Shown here: positions 43,467-52,283 of the stretch, piece by piece
How the letters are laid out: every line of letters starts with the position of its first letter
Numbering within the stretch: position 1 is the first letter of the stretch
Notes under the pieces: generated by a model
Databases searched by the model: none
What the model was told of the DNA's origin: nothing
Seen by the model: only the letters and a program-made list of their open reading frames with translations
Assembly: GCF_000284095.1 (NCBI RefSeq)
Contig: NC_017068.1
Coordinates: forward strand, 1,426,001 to 1,490,000
DNA length: 64,000 nucleotides
From: Selenomonas ruminantium subsp. lactilytica TAM6421
GTDB taxonomy: Bacteria; Bacillota; Negativicutes; Selenomonadales; Selenomonadaceae
Direction: 5' to 3'
Program-made: the position numbers and the translations under genes

Positions 43467-44908
43467 GAGTCTATCCCGGATTTTGTGTAAACCTCCCCAG
43501 TGATGTAAAATAGGAGCATCACTTGGGGAGGTTTTATCATGAGCAGAAAAACACGCAGTCCAGAAGAGCAGGCTCGCAGAGCAAAGATTCGGGAGTTGTT
43601 GCAGGCAAGCAACATTGGCAGTATGGAGGACATCCAGAACTTGTTCAGGGAAACCATTGCCGAATTTATGGAAAACGGCCTTGAAACCGAGATGGATGAA
43701 ACTCTTGGCTATGGTAAGTACGACTATAAGAACAAAGATACCGACAATAGCCGCAATGGGCATAGCAAAAAGAACCTTCGCACCAGCTTTGGTGAAGTTG
43801 AAGTCTCTGTCCCTAGAGACCGCAAGGGAGAGTTCGACCCGCAGCTCATCAAAAAGAACCAGACCAGCATAAGTCAGGACATTGAGGAGAAGATTTTCTC
43901 CATGTATGCCAAAGGCATGACTACCAGTGATATTGAATCCCACGTTCGTGACATATATGGTATTGAGGTGTCAGACACCACCATTAGCCGCATCACAGAC
44001 AAAATACTGCCGATTGCCAGAGAGTGGCAGCAACGTCCACTGGAAAGCCTTTATGCCGTAGTGTTTATGGATGCCATTCATTACCATGTTCGCAGTGAGG
44101 GGCAAATTGTCAAGAAAGCCGTATATATCGCCATTGGCATTGACATGGACGGACACAAAGATGTACTGGGGATGTGGGTAGGCGAGAACGAAAGTGCCAA
44201 ATTCTGGGCCAACATCCTAAACAGTCTCAGGAACCGTGGTGTAGAAGACATCCTCATTGCCTGCACGGACAACCTGACGGGCTTCTCAGCAGCCATAGAG
44301 GCGGTTTTCCCACAGACAGATATACAAAACTGCATTATCCACCAATTGCGAAATTCCAGCAAATATGTCAGCTACAAAGACCTCAAGGCACTTATGGCTG
44401 ATTTGAAGGAGGTTTACGCAGCGGTAGATGAGCCATCTGCCCTGGCTGCATTGGAGCGATTTTCGGAGCGTTGGGATAAGAAATATCCCAAGATTTCCCA
44501 ATCTTGGCAGGATAACTGGGCTAATTTGAGCACCTACTTTAAATTTCCCAAGGAGCTAAGAAAGTTGATTTACACCACTAATACTATTGAAGGCTTTAAC
44601 CGCCAACTACGGAAAGTGACAAAAGCCAAATCTGTATTCCCGACAGATGACAGCTTGCTGAAGATGCTTTATCTGGCCATGATGGATATTACAAGGAAAT
44701 GGACAGGACGCCGCCAAGACTGGAGCCTTATCCATGCCCAGCTTGCCATTTATTTCGACGGGAGAATTCCGGAATAAAAAATGCCTGCACTACCAAGAAT
44801 CTCTTGGTGTGCAGACAAAGGATTTCTATACTTCGATATAGAAAGAAAAAAATACTATACCTGTTTTACATTGCTACAGGGAGTTTACACAGAATTTGGG
44901 ACAGCCTC
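43467..44908 (+). mobile_element. Complete IS256-family insertion sequence (1442 bp)
   Basis: Imperfect terminal inverted repeats of about 30 bp begin GAGTCTATCCC on the left and GAGGCTGTCCC on the right (read inwards), both continuing into TTTTGTGTAAAC/TTCTGTGTAAAC. An 8-bp duplication TCAGATGG flanks them. A single transposase gene fills the element. A hairpin built on CTGCAC...GTGCAG follows the gene near its right end. A second, truncated copy lies at 59266. Confidence 0.9.
43539..44777 (+). CDS. IS256-family (Mutator-type) transposase
   Basis: A 412-aa DDE transposase of the Transposase_mut family, full length. The catalytic Asps fall in VVFMDAIHYHV and IACTDNLTGF and the Glu in NTIEGFNRQLRK. 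The start MSRKTRSPEEQARR has GGGGAGG before it. It moves the element by copy-out through a circular intermediate, as known for the family. Confidence 0.95.
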   Translation: MSRKTRSPEEQARRAKIRELLQASNIGSMEDIQNLFRETIAEFMENGLETEMDETLGYGKYDYKNKDTDNSRNGHSKKNLRTSFGEVEVSVPRDRKGEFDPQLIKKNQTSISQDIEEKIFSMYAKGMTTSDIESHVRDIYGIEVSDTTISRITDKILPIAREWQQRPLESLYAVVFMDAIHYHVRSEGQIVKKAVYIAIGIDMDGHKDVLGMWVGENESAKFWANILNSLRNRGVEDILIACTDNLTGFSAAIEAVFPQTDIQNCIIHQLRNSSKYVSYKDLKALMADLKEVYAAVDEPSALAALERFSERWDKKYPKISQSWQDNWANLSTYFKFPKELRKLIYTTNTIEGFNRQLRKVTKAKSVFPTDDSLLKMLYLAMMDITRKWTGRRQDWSLIHAQLAIYFDGRIPE

Positions 44909-47900
44909 TCAGATGGCAATTTCTGACTGTGCCTCACGTTCAGTTTCATCCATAGCTGTAAAATCACGATTATCCTGCTGATTCAACATCACAGATAGTC
45001 CGCCATCGGCAGAATGGTGTGGCTTAACCAAGGAATGTGCTACATCTTCCATACACCGACGGGCAGAAGTACCGCCGGTGTTTTCTTTATGAATTTTGAT
45101 TGGTCGCTCCAGGATGAGTCCTGCCTTAATTGCAGCCTTCATATTGGTAATAGCACTTAAACGTCGTTGCAATTGTTGAATGGATTTGCTGAGCTCATCT
45201 ACCTTGGCAACATTGGTTTTGTTTTTCTGTATAATCCTGGCAGCAGTATGGGCAATAGAGGATTTGGCCGCAGGAGTACTGCACTTCTGTTCCAACCGAG
45301 ATTGCATTTTCTCCAGCCTAGCCTGCTTGTGCGCAAAGTCTTGCTGACGCTGCTGCAATGTGTCTTCCATAGACTTTACGTGGGACATTGCTTCGTTGTA
45401 GGCATCACTGCTCTGATACCATTTTGGCTTAGGCATAGTAGCAAAATCTGCTTGAGCAGAGGCGTATTCATTGGCTGCTGCACTTATGCGGTCAGATTCT
45501 TTTTGCAGATTGCGCATATCCAGACGCAATTGTTTGTCAGCGCCGTTAAGGTACCGTGATTTGGCAATGAGGGTTGCCCTTTCTGGGGAAATAAGTCTTT
45601 TCTTCAGATTATCAAGCTCAGAGATTTTCTGTCGCAACGTTCTCTTCAGGCAGCGTTCTTCGTTGTCAAGGTAATGACTGATATCCTTGCTGGTAAAGGC
45701 TCCTGCACCGCTACCAGAAAGAAAATTACCTATGTGGCCAATGATTTCCTTGTCCATTTCGTTCTGAAGGAGTTGCGTATCCTGATTGAGTTTTTGGATA
45801 AGATGCCAGTACTCTTGTTGCTGTGGTTTGTCTGCCCTGAGAATTTCTTGGGAAATACTGGCAAGCTGCTTTTGCACTTCTTGTGCAGTAAGCCGTGCCT
45901 GTATTTCATCATATTTAGCACTAAGTAAATTCTGACGTTCCTGCTGATGTAGAATATCTTCTGTGAGGCACTGGATAATATCATCAGAAGCCGCAGATGT
46001 TCCAGATTCCAGCAATGAGGTGCGCAGAGTTTTTAGCTCATCCTGTTTTAGGGTGAGCTTTTTTTGTGCCCGGATAATGGCAAGGTCGGATGCTGGCAGT
46101 AAATGTGCTATAGCCATATCATGAGCAGTTTCTTTAGAAATCATAACTTTTTCTAGCGCAAGGAGTGCTTGATAATCACTGTTTACCCTGTCTTTTAGTG
46201 TTGCAAGCTCAGAGGAGCGGTGAACTGCATTATTAAAGTGGAGCTCGTGATCGGCAAAAGCCTTGCTGGCATTGTCCTTTGCATTTTGGGCAAAAGACGC
46301 CCCGTGTTCAACCTTCAGATTATCAATCATGGAGGAAAGCTGACTGCGCTGAAATTTATAAGCCCGATACTCCATGAGGTTGATTACCTTGGTGTTATGC
46401 TTATCCGCAGCAAGAGCAGGTCCCAGATGTTCTTCAGGCAAGCGGTTAAGAAGCAGGGCGGCATCCAGGTCGCCTTTTTTTAATGCGTCCTCGTATTGTG
46501 CCTTTAGTGAGCGGTGGTCAACCTGGGCATTTACATTATATTTTTTGAGCACTGAATTTTGGATTTCAGCGAAGTCACGGCGCATTTCGCAAAGGTAGCG
46601 GGCACGGTTCTTATTGTTCCACTTGCCTGCCTTGGGGCAGCCGCCTCGTTCCGGATGTTTGGAATTGGCACGATGAAAGAAAAGCTCAGCAGAGCGCTCA
46701 GCCTTTTTTTCCACATCGTCCATTTCCCGCTCGGAAAACATGATATGAACATGCGTATTGTGCTCGCCGTTACTCATTATGCCAATCTTGTCATGGATGG
46801 CATAGGCGTAATAGTGATCCTTCAGGTGATGTTCAATGAAGGTGTCGATGATTTCTTTTTGGGCAGCCGTATTAAGCTCATTAGGCAGGGCAAATTCAAT
46901 TTCCCGGTAGCGGGTACCGTTGGCCCGTTCGTATTTGTCAGCGGCGGCAAAAAAAGCTTTAGGGTTATTGTTTGCCCATTTAGGCAGATGATGTGCGGTA
47001 TAGATACAGCCTCCCTTGGCAGTGAATGATTCCCGGCGGTTGATGTAATCAGAATGTCTGGAGGCAGGCGTGATACCATCGGCCTGTGCCAAAATACGGG
47101 CAGCCATAGCATCTATTTTTCTTCGGGTACCCCAACGGAAGTCCCGTCGCATTGTATCAGGGCACTGGGTTCCTGACTGTTCCATGCTGATTGCATGGTT
47201 AGGCGGCAATAGCATTCCAGGATTTCTGTGGTTCTCATCCATATCGCGTTGAAGCAATACGCGCAGGGGAGTTCTTTGGGAGGCCGGTCTTTTTCGGGCA
47301 GTTGGTTCAAGGTGGGGGAGATGTACAGTCTGGCTGATTCCTCCTGCAGACTGCTCTGGATAGCTTTGTCCAGTTCTTCCTCGGTCATATCCATTGTCTG
47401 ATTGGCGGATGTGTTCTGTTCCATGATGATTTTCCTCCAAAAGTTTTTGATAGTTTTTGTTGATGACATGACTGGCAAATTGGACGGGATAATCCATATC
47501 CTGTCCGGCCCGGAGCATGGATGTTACTTCATTGAGCGGCCCGGAAAGGTCTAGTTCATTCCCGTACCTGTGTTTGGCAAGTGCCAGTGCTATCTGCTTG
47601 GTTTCCTGGCTGGCTCCGTCCGTATATTCGAGGCCGTCAGTGGTTTCAATAATACTGCCATAGACGCTCTTATAAAGATATTTCGCATCCTTATTTTGGT
47701 GCAAGGATGCTGGACGTGACTGGCGCAAGGTTTTGGCAAGCTTTGCTGGACGTAAGAGGCAACCGGATAGAACCTGCGCATCCAGTTCACGCTTGAAGTC
47801 GATATTCTGAAAAGAGCCATCCCGGTTGATGTAGTCAGCATGAGTGGCGGCAGAGATAGATGTTTTGTCTGGCTTTTGGTCTACCTTGATGGTGAAATGA

Positions 47901-47911
47901 TAGCTGGCCAT
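44909..47911 (-). CDS. MobA/MobL-type relaxase
   Basis: A 1000-aa ORF. Residues 1-160 open like a MobA/L protein (SYHFTIKVDQ, HADYINRDGSF). Residues about 280-480 form the relaxase proper, with a second HSDYINRRESF, YERANGTRYREIEFALPNEL and the metal-binding NTHVHIMFSERE. The remaining 500 residues are mostly coiled coil. Residues about 163-265 look non-globular and lie over a separate small gene in another frame (47113-47424), so the true relaxase may be this whole ORF or may start at the ATG at 47107. It should nick the oriT at about 48019-48071 for conjugal mobilisation. The TGA stop lies inside the IS256 target duplication and is preserved. Confidence 0.82.
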   Translation of the reverse strand: MASYHFTIKVDQKPDKTSISAATHADYINRDGSFQNIDFKRELDAQVLSGCLLRPAKLAKTLRQSRPASLHQNKDAKYLYKSVYGSIIETTDGLEYTDGASQETKQIALALAKHRYGNELDLSGPLNEVTSMLRAGQDMDYPVQFASHVINKNYQKLLEENHHGTEHIRQSDNGYDRGRTGQSYPEQSAGGISQTVHLPHLEPTARKRPASQRTPLRVLLQRDMDENHRNPGMLLPPNHAISMEQSGTQCPDTMRRDFRWGTRRKIDAMAARILAQADGITPASRHSDYINRRESFTAKGGCIYTAHHLPKWANNNPKAFFAAADKYERANGTRYREIEFALPNELNTAAQKEIIDTFIEHHLKDHYYAYAIHDKIGIMSNGEHNTHVHIMFSEREMDDVEKKAERSAELFFHRANSKHPERGGCPKAGKWNNKNRARYLCEMRRDFAEIQNSVLKKYNVNAQVDHRSLKAQYEDALKKGDLDAALLLNRLPEEHLGPALAADKHNTKVINLMEYRAYKFQRSQLSSMIDNLKVEHGASFAQNAKDNASKAFADHELHFNNAVHRSSELATLKDRVNSDYQALLALEKVMISKETAHDMAIAHLLPASDLAIIRAQKKLTLKQDELKTLRTSLLESGTSAASDDIIQCLTEDILHQQERQNLLSAKYDEIQARLTAQEVQKQLASISQEILRADKPQQQEYWHLIQKLNQDTQLLQNEMDKEIIGHIGNFLSGSGAGAFTSKDISHYLDNEERCLKRTLRQKISELDNLKKRLISPERATLIAKSRYLNGADKQLRLDMRNLQKESDRISAAANEYASAQADFATMPKPKWYQSSDAYNEAMSHVKSMEDTLQQRQQDFAHKQARLEKMQSRLEQKCSTPAAKSSIAHTAARIIQKNKTNVAKVDELSKSIQQLQRRLSAITNMKAAIKAGLILERPIKIHKENTGGTSARRCMEDVAHSLVKPHHSADGGLSVMLNQQDNRDFTAMDETEREAQSEIAI
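47113..47424 (-). CDS. Small Cys-rich protein nested in the relaxase ORF
   Basis: A 103-aa protein in a different frame from the relaxase ORF that covers it. It has its own strong site (TTGGAGG, 8 bases before the ATG) and a globular look, with CAYC, ECYC and QCDG that suggest a zinc site. The stop (TAG) lies 6 bases before an ATG in the relaxase frame. Similar short Cys-rich proteins accompany relaxase genes in mobilisable elements. It is likely the real product of this stretch. Confidence 0.6.
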   Translation of the reverse strand: MEQNTSANQTMDMTEEELDKAIQSSLQEESARLYISPTLNQLPEKDRPPKELPCAYCFNAIWMRTTEILECYCRLTMQSAWNSQEPSALIQCDGTSVGVPEEK

Positions 47912-48018
47912 GGCAGGGATGCTCCTTTCTGGGCATGGGGCTATGGTGCTTAACTGCGCAGCAGTTCAACGAGTGAACACGAGTGGCGGTGGTAATTATG
48001 GCCGCATAGCGGCTATCC

Positions 48019-48071
48019 GAGTTTCTGCGCCCAGGGCTCTGCCATGGGCGAGAAACTCCTAAGTGCGCCTT
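48019..48071. other. Origin of transfer (oriT), IncQ-like
   Basis: An inverted repeat (GAGTTTCTGCGCCCA 48019-48033, TGGGCGAGAAACTC 48045-48058) is followed by TAAGTGCGCCTT (48060-48071). This closely matches the IncQ/pSC101-type nic region TAAGTGCGCCCT next to an inverted repeat containing GAGAAAC. It lies between the relaxase start and the divergent accessory genes, the usual oriT position for MobA/L (MOBQ) systems. Confidence 0.8.
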
Positions 48072-48195
48072 TTCATTTATCTTAGCCTAATTATAGCCCA
48101 AGGGAGGCTTTGAAAATTCCCAGTTTATCCCTATTAAGGGTTAGTGGCCACTGGATGTATCTGCTGTGATAGAATCCATAGCAGGAGGCGATGTT

Positions 48196-48444
48196 ATGGG
48201 GGTACCAGAGGTAAAGAAAAAGATTGAAGAGCTCCGGGAAGAAATTCAAAGGCTGGACAAGGAAGACCGAAGAAATCTGGCTTATATGGAATCTTCACGG
48301 AAGAAGGCACAGAAAAGGGCAATATTTTTGAAGAAATTGGCCGCAGGCAGTGTGCTGGAGGAGGCCGGTATCTTGGATAACTATGATGTGGCTGCCTTAA
48401 AGAAAATGCTGGTGGAACATAGAGAAGAAATTACAGGGGGATGA
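48196..48444 (+). CDS. Small helical mobilisation accessory protein
   Basis: An 82-aa charged protein (MGVPEVKKKIEELREEIQRL) that is mostly one coiled coil and ends in a hydrophobic helix (DVAALKKMLVEH). GGAGG lies 8 bases before ATG 48196. It stands just right of oriT and divergent from the relaxase, where MobC- or TraD-like relaxosome proteins of IncQ-type systems occur. The family assignment is by position and size only. Confidence 0.65.
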   Translation: MGVPEVKKKIEELREEIQRLDKEDRRNLAYMESSRKKAQKRAIFLKKLAAGSVLEEAGILDNYDVAALKKMLVEHREEITGG

Positions 48445-48447
48445 ATA

Positions 48448-48822
48448 ATGGCTGAAATGGAAGATATGTTAAAGAAGCTGGAACGGGTATCCGGACGGCA
48501 CAGCAGGATAAAAGAAAAAATTGAAGCGCTGAAGCAGCAGCTTATGGAAGAAGAAAAATCCATGCAGCGGGAAAAGGACAAGGTTAATGGCAAGTGGATG
48601 AAAAAGTTTGCGGCTTTAGCAGAAAATAAGGGCTTGCAGGTGTTTGATCTTGATCCGGCTAAGATTATTGAACTGGTCGCTGCTGCTCCAGAAGATTTCT
48701 ATGTATCTGGAAAAGGCTGCGGAGATAACGGTCAGAGAGCAGAGTCAAAAGAAGACCTGACAGATAGCAAAGTTGTTCCGGAAGTCAATAAGATTCCCGG
48801 ATTCCAAAAGGAGGAGCCATGA
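48448..48822 (+). CDS. Second small mobilisation accessory protein
   Basis: A 124-aa protein: an N-terminal coiled coil (MLKKLERVSGRHSRIKEKIE), then a short globular part (MKKFAALAENKGLQVFDLDP). It follows the preceding gene by 3 bases and overlaps topoisomerase III by 4 bases, so the three are one operon. It resembles short proteins found before topB or relaxase genes in mobilisable elements; precise role unknown. Confidence 0.6.
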   Translation: MAEMEDMLKKLERVSGRHSRIKEKIEALKQQLMEEEKSMQREKDKVNGKWMKKFAALAENKGLQVFDLDPAKIIELVAAAPEDFYVSGKGCGDNGQRAESKEDLTDSKVVPEVNKIPGFQKEEP

Positions 48823-51104
48823 GTCATAGATTGTTTATTGCGGAAAAGCCGTCCTTAGCCAGGGAACTTGCGAAAGGTCTGGGAGATGGAAACAATAAGG
48901 ATGGCTATATCGAGGTAGGGAATGACGTGGTGACATGGGAGTATGGCCATCTGCTGGAAAATTATGCTCCTGAAGATTATGACGAAAAGTATAAAGTGTG
49001 GCGCAGCGAGGATCTGCCCATTGTGCCGACTCACTGGCAGATGAAGATCCGCCGTGATGGTGCAAAACAGGTCAAGGTTATAAAGAAGCTCCTGGCAGAA
49101 ACGGATATCGTAGTTAATGGCGGAGATCCAGATCGGGAAGGGCAGCTATTAGTGGATGAACTACTGGAGTATCTGGGAAATACAAAGCCGGTGCAAAGAA
49201 TCCTGATAAATGCTCTGGATGAAAAGTCGGTAAAGCAGGCGTTGGCTGATTTACGGGATAACAAGGATTTTGCGGGACTTAAGGAATCAGCAAGAGCCCG
49301 CAGTTACGCAGATTGGCTGGTGGGAACGAATTTAAGCAGAGCATATACCATTGCAGGAAGAAATGCGGGCTTTCAGGATGCTATTCGGATTGGCCGGGTA
49401 AAAACGCCCACCATGTCTCTGGTGGTTCGACGTGAAGAGGAAATCAGAACGCATAAGCCGGTTAATTACTATGAGCTTCAGATAGAATGGCAGTATAAAG
49501 ATTCAACGATCCTGTCGGTCTGGCAGCCGGATGAGTCGGCTATAGATGATAATTATGATTTGGAAAATCGTCTGCTGAAACAGGAAGTGGCAGTAGACAT
49601 CCGGGATAAAATTGCATCAGCTGGTGAAGCAGGTGTGGTTACGCGCCGGGAAGATAAAGTAAAACAGGAATTGCCGCTGCTGCCATATTCGCTTTCGGCA
49701 TTGCAGGTCGCTGCCGGGAAAAAATATGGCTATGAGCCCCAGACTGTCCTGAAAGCAATGCAGGAGCTCTATGAAAAAAAGCTGACTACCTATCCCCGGT
49801 CGGATTGCGCATATCTGCCAGAGAATCAGCTGGCTGATGTGGATGAGATTATGGAAAACCTTGCTGGCATTTCTGGGCTTGAGAAATATTGCAGGGAGGC
49901 AAATACCAGTCTGCGCAGCAGAGCATGGAATGACAGTAAGATATCGGCTCACCATGCAATAGTGCCCACCAGGGAAAAGGCAGATCTTTCTCAGCTTAGT
50001 GATATAGAGCAAAACTTATACAAGATGGTGGCTAAAGCCTATGTGGCCCAATTCTATGAGGCGTATAAGTACAATGCGGCCAAAATTCATATCGAATGTG
50101 CTGGGGAAACTTTTGTGGCGATAGGCAAGCAGGTCATACAGCAGGGATGGAAGGTTCTGTATAGTCAAGAAAAATTGGAGAAGGATGTCCAGACTGGTGA
50201 TGAGGAAGTAGCGGAAAAGACTTTGCCAGATATTAGTGAAGGAGAATCAACCGCATTTAAGGATGGCCATGTTTTGAGCAAGGTCACGAAGCCTCCCCAG
50301 AGATTCACGCCGTCTACGCTATTGCAGGCGATGAAGGAAATACATAAGCACGCCAGAGATAAAGAAGCTGTTTCCAAGCTGAAATCTGTTTCGGGGATTG
50401 GCACGGAAGCTACGCGGGCCGGGATTATTGACTCCCTGATTACTTCCGGCTTGCTGAAGAAGGAGAAAAAGTACCTGGTACCATCTGAGATGGCGGAATC
50501 TATGGTGAAATTCCTGCCGGATGAGCTGACTTGGCCGGATATGACTGCAGAATGGGAAAATAGTCTGGAAGAAATAAGGGAAGGACGGCTGACTGTAAAT
50601 GAATTTATAAATGGCAAGGCGGATACAGTAGCTGCATGCGTGGAGGCATCAGCTATCCTGCATCTGCAGCCTATGTCGGAATCTGTAAAATGCCCGTCAT
50701 GTGGAAAGGTTATGATGCGCCGTAAGGGAAAAAAAGGATTTTTCTGGGGATGTTCTGGGTATCCTGAGTGTAAACAAACCTTTCCAGATAAAAAGGGTAA
50801 ACCGGATTTGGAGGCAAAAGCCGGGAAAAAACTTACGGGCAAAAGTTGGGTTTGTCCGAAATGTGGCAAGGTATTACGGCAGATAGATGGAGCTAATGGA
50901 AAGTTTTGGGCTTGTGAAGACCGACAGGGGTGCGGAGCTAAATTTGCAGATTACAAGGATGCACCAATTATTATGAAGTGTACTGCTTGTGGTGAGGGCT
51001 ATATGAGGATGGTCAAAGGGAAGAAAGGTACATTCTGGTCATGCGACAGGTATCCGGAGTGCAAAAATATTATGGAGGATGCAGGCGGCAGGCCGAAGAC
51101 GTAA
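48819..51104 (+). CDS. topB: DNA topoisomerase III
   Basis: A 761-aa type IA topoisomerase. The TOPRIM domain opens LFIAEKPSLARELAKGLG and has GGDPDREGQLLVDE (metal-binding Asp and Glu). The active-site Tyr is in KLTTYPRSDC (about residue 326). Three C-terminal zinc ribbons follow (CPSC, CPKC and CTAC, each with a distal Cys pair). It decatenates and relaxes single-stranded-region DNA and is a frequent passenger of conjugative and mobilisable elements, where it helps resolve transfer intermediates. This copy is an element gene rather than the host topB, judging from its mobility-gene neighbours. Confidence 0.92.
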   Translation: MSHRLFIAEKPSLARELAKGLGDGNNKDGYIEVGNDVVTWEYGHLLENYAPEDYDEKYKVWRSEDLPIVPTHWQMKIRRDGAKQVKVIKKLLAETDIVVNGGDPDREGQLLVDELLEYLGNTKPVQRILINALDEKSVKQALADLRDNKDFAGLKESARARSYADWLVGTNLSRAYTIAGRNAGFQDAIRIGRVKTPTMSLVVRREEEIRTHKPVNYYELQIEWQYKDSTILSVWQPDESAIDDNYDLENRLLKQEVAVDIRDKIASAGEAGVVTRREDKVKQELPLLPYSLSALQVAAGKKYGYEPQTVLKAMQELYEKKLTTYPRSDCAYLPENQLADVDEIMENLAGISGLEKYCREANTSLRSRAWNDSKISAHHAIVPTREKADLSQLSDIEQNLYKMVAKAYVAQFYEAYKYNAAKIHIECAGETFVAIGKQVIQQGWKVLYSQEKLEKDVQTGDEEVAEKTLPDISEGESTAFKDGHVLSKVTKPPQRFTPSTLLQAMKEIHKHARDKEAVSKLKSVSGIGTEATRAGIIDSLITSGLLKKEKKYLVPSEMAESMVKFLPDELTWPDMTAEWENSLEEIREGRLTVNEFINGKADTVAACVEASAILHLQPMSESVKCPSCGKVMMRRKGKKGFFWGCSGYPECKQTFPDKKGKPDLEAKAGKKLTGKSWVCPKCGKVLRQIDGANGKFWACEDRQGCGAKFADYKDAPIIMKCTACGEGYMRMVKGKKGTFWSCDRYPECKNIMEDAGGRPKT

Positions 51105-51131
51105 TCGGATAATTATATATGTTGAGTGCAG

Positions 51132-51167
51132 AGCCATGGTCTTGGATGGAGACCATGGCTTTTTTTA
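51132..51167 (+). terminator. Intrinsic terminator after topB
   Basis: An 11-bp perfect stem (AGCCATGGTCT with AGACCATGGCT), 7-base loop, followed by seven T. Confidence 0.9.
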
Positions 51168-51319
51168 GTTTCAAACAAAGGGGCACCATGGGGATTTGGT
51201 AGCAAAAACGCAGGATAACAATTTTTTAATAAAAAATGCGCAGTTTTTGAGGCTAAAATCACTATTCAATTATTGAAGGATGTTTTAGAAGTTACCAAAT
51301 GCATAACAGGAGGTGCCTT

Positions 51320-51667
51320 ATGAAGATTGAAAATCCGCATTATTTCTATGGAAGAAAAATTATATGGAATGCGTATCGTGCCATATTGCGGGAAGAGAGG
51401 CAAAAGTATATGGAACAGAGGGAGATGATAGAACGGCTGGGGGCAAGGCTGCTGGGAGATAAAAGTAAGTCGTTTACCAGTGTGGAGATAGTAGATACCT
51501 TCAATCAACTGGATGAAAAACAACGCAAGCTGCTGCAGATGCGGTATGTCTATGGTTTTTCTGTCAAGGAATTGGCGGCTTACTACAATGTGCATCCATC
51601 AAGGATTTCTCATAGGCTCACAGAAAGCCGGAAAGCCTTCAAAAAGTTATGGGACGGTGATCGTTGA
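51320..51667 (+). CDS. Sigma-70 region 4-like regulator
   Basis: A 115-aa protein. Residues about 55-110 (FNQLDEKQRKLLQMRYVYGF, KELAAYYNVHPSRISHRL) form a sigma region 4 helix-turn-helix. No region 2 is present, so it is not a full sigma factor. AGGAGGTG lies before ATG 51320 (an upstream frame opening at 51299 lacks one). Such small sigma-like proteins often control recombination genes in integrative elements. The next gene starts in its stop codon. Confidence 0.75.
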   Translation: MKIENPHYFYGRKIIWNAYRAILREERQKYMEQREMIERLGARLLGDKSKSFTSVEIVDTFNQLDEKQRKLLQMRYVYGFSVKELAAYYNVHPSRISHRLTESRKAFKKLWDGDR

Positions 51668-51969
51668 TGGATGACTGGTCATTATATGAAGATAATCAGG
51701 ACTTGCTGACAGAGGAATTGATTATGGCGGTGCAGGCGGGTAATAGAAAGGCAGAGTGGAAGTTGCTTCTGATTTTCAAAAGTGAGATTATCCGTGCCTG
51801 CAGTAAGGCTGCAAGAATATTGAGGGAAGAGTGTGGCAGGCCCAATAATGGGCCGGAGCCGGACTGGATGATCAGGATGGAGAAGGCACTGATCAAGGGA
51901 TATCGGTCATCCTTCAGGCTTGACTATTGGGATGAGGATAACTTCATTGAGAAGTTTGAGCGACAATAA
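51667..51969 (+). CDS. Small helical protein coupled to the sigma-like gene
   Basis: A 100-aa protein (MDDWSLYEDNQDLLTEELIM) with a C-terminal YWDEDNFIEKFERQ. It resembles the short sigma/HTH-type proteins encoded near recombinases of Tn916-like and serine-recombinase elements (region-2-like helices). It is translationally coupled by a TGATG overlap, so the two may form a split sigma factor. That is inference. Confidence 0.6.
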   Translation: MDDWSLYEDNQDLLTEELIMAVQAGNRKAEWKLLLIFKSEIIRACSKAARILREECGRPNNGPEPDWMIRMEKALIKGYRSSFRLDYWDEDNFIEKFERQ

Positions 51970-51987
51970 TTATGGAGGGCAAGTATA

Positions 51988-52182
51988 ATGGATAAACATA
52001 TTACAGATGAGGCTGCATCCAAGCAGGGTATTGAAAGGGAAGCGGGGAAGAATGCTGTGGAGTATGCAAAGCAGATGGCATGGTTGATATCCCTGCGAAA
52101 ACTGGAGTACATAACGGAAGAAGAGTATAACGAAGCGCACAAGCGCCTTAACATCAAATATCATCAGCCCCATAAATTCTAA
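51988..52182 (+). CDS. Small protein upstream of the recombinases
   Basis: A 64-aa helical protein ending with LISLRKLEYITEEEYNEAHK, a helix-turn-helix of the short SHOCT-like kind (LxxLGxITEEEY) common in integrative elements just before the recombinase genes. AATTATGGAGGGC precedes the ATG. It may modulate excision. Confidence 0.6.
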   Translation: MDKHITDEAASKQGIEREAGKNAVEYAKQMAWLISLRKLEYITEEEYNEAHKRLNIKYHQPHKF

Positions 52183-52220
52183 GGGGCTGAATCATTAAAA
52201 GAAAATATATCTCAATGGTG

Positions 52221-52271
52221 TTGCATATCATTTTTGTACCATGTATACTAAATGTAGGCATGGTACAAAAA
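52221..52271 (+). promoter_or_regulatory. Recombinase promoter inside an inverted repeat
   Basis: TTGCAT (52221-52226), a 17-base spacer and TATACT (52244-52249) form a good promoter. A 13-bp perfect inverted repeat (TTTTTGTACCATG, 52231-52243, with 52259-52271) brackets the -10 box, fitting a dimeric repressor or recombinase site that would control expression. Confidence 0.75.
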
Positions 52272-52283
52272 TGAAAGGGGGGG

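Noticed and set aside
46220-47029. Plus-strand ORFs opposite the relaxase
   Set aside because: No ribosome binding sites and no family resemblance; the relaxase frame carries clear motifs there.
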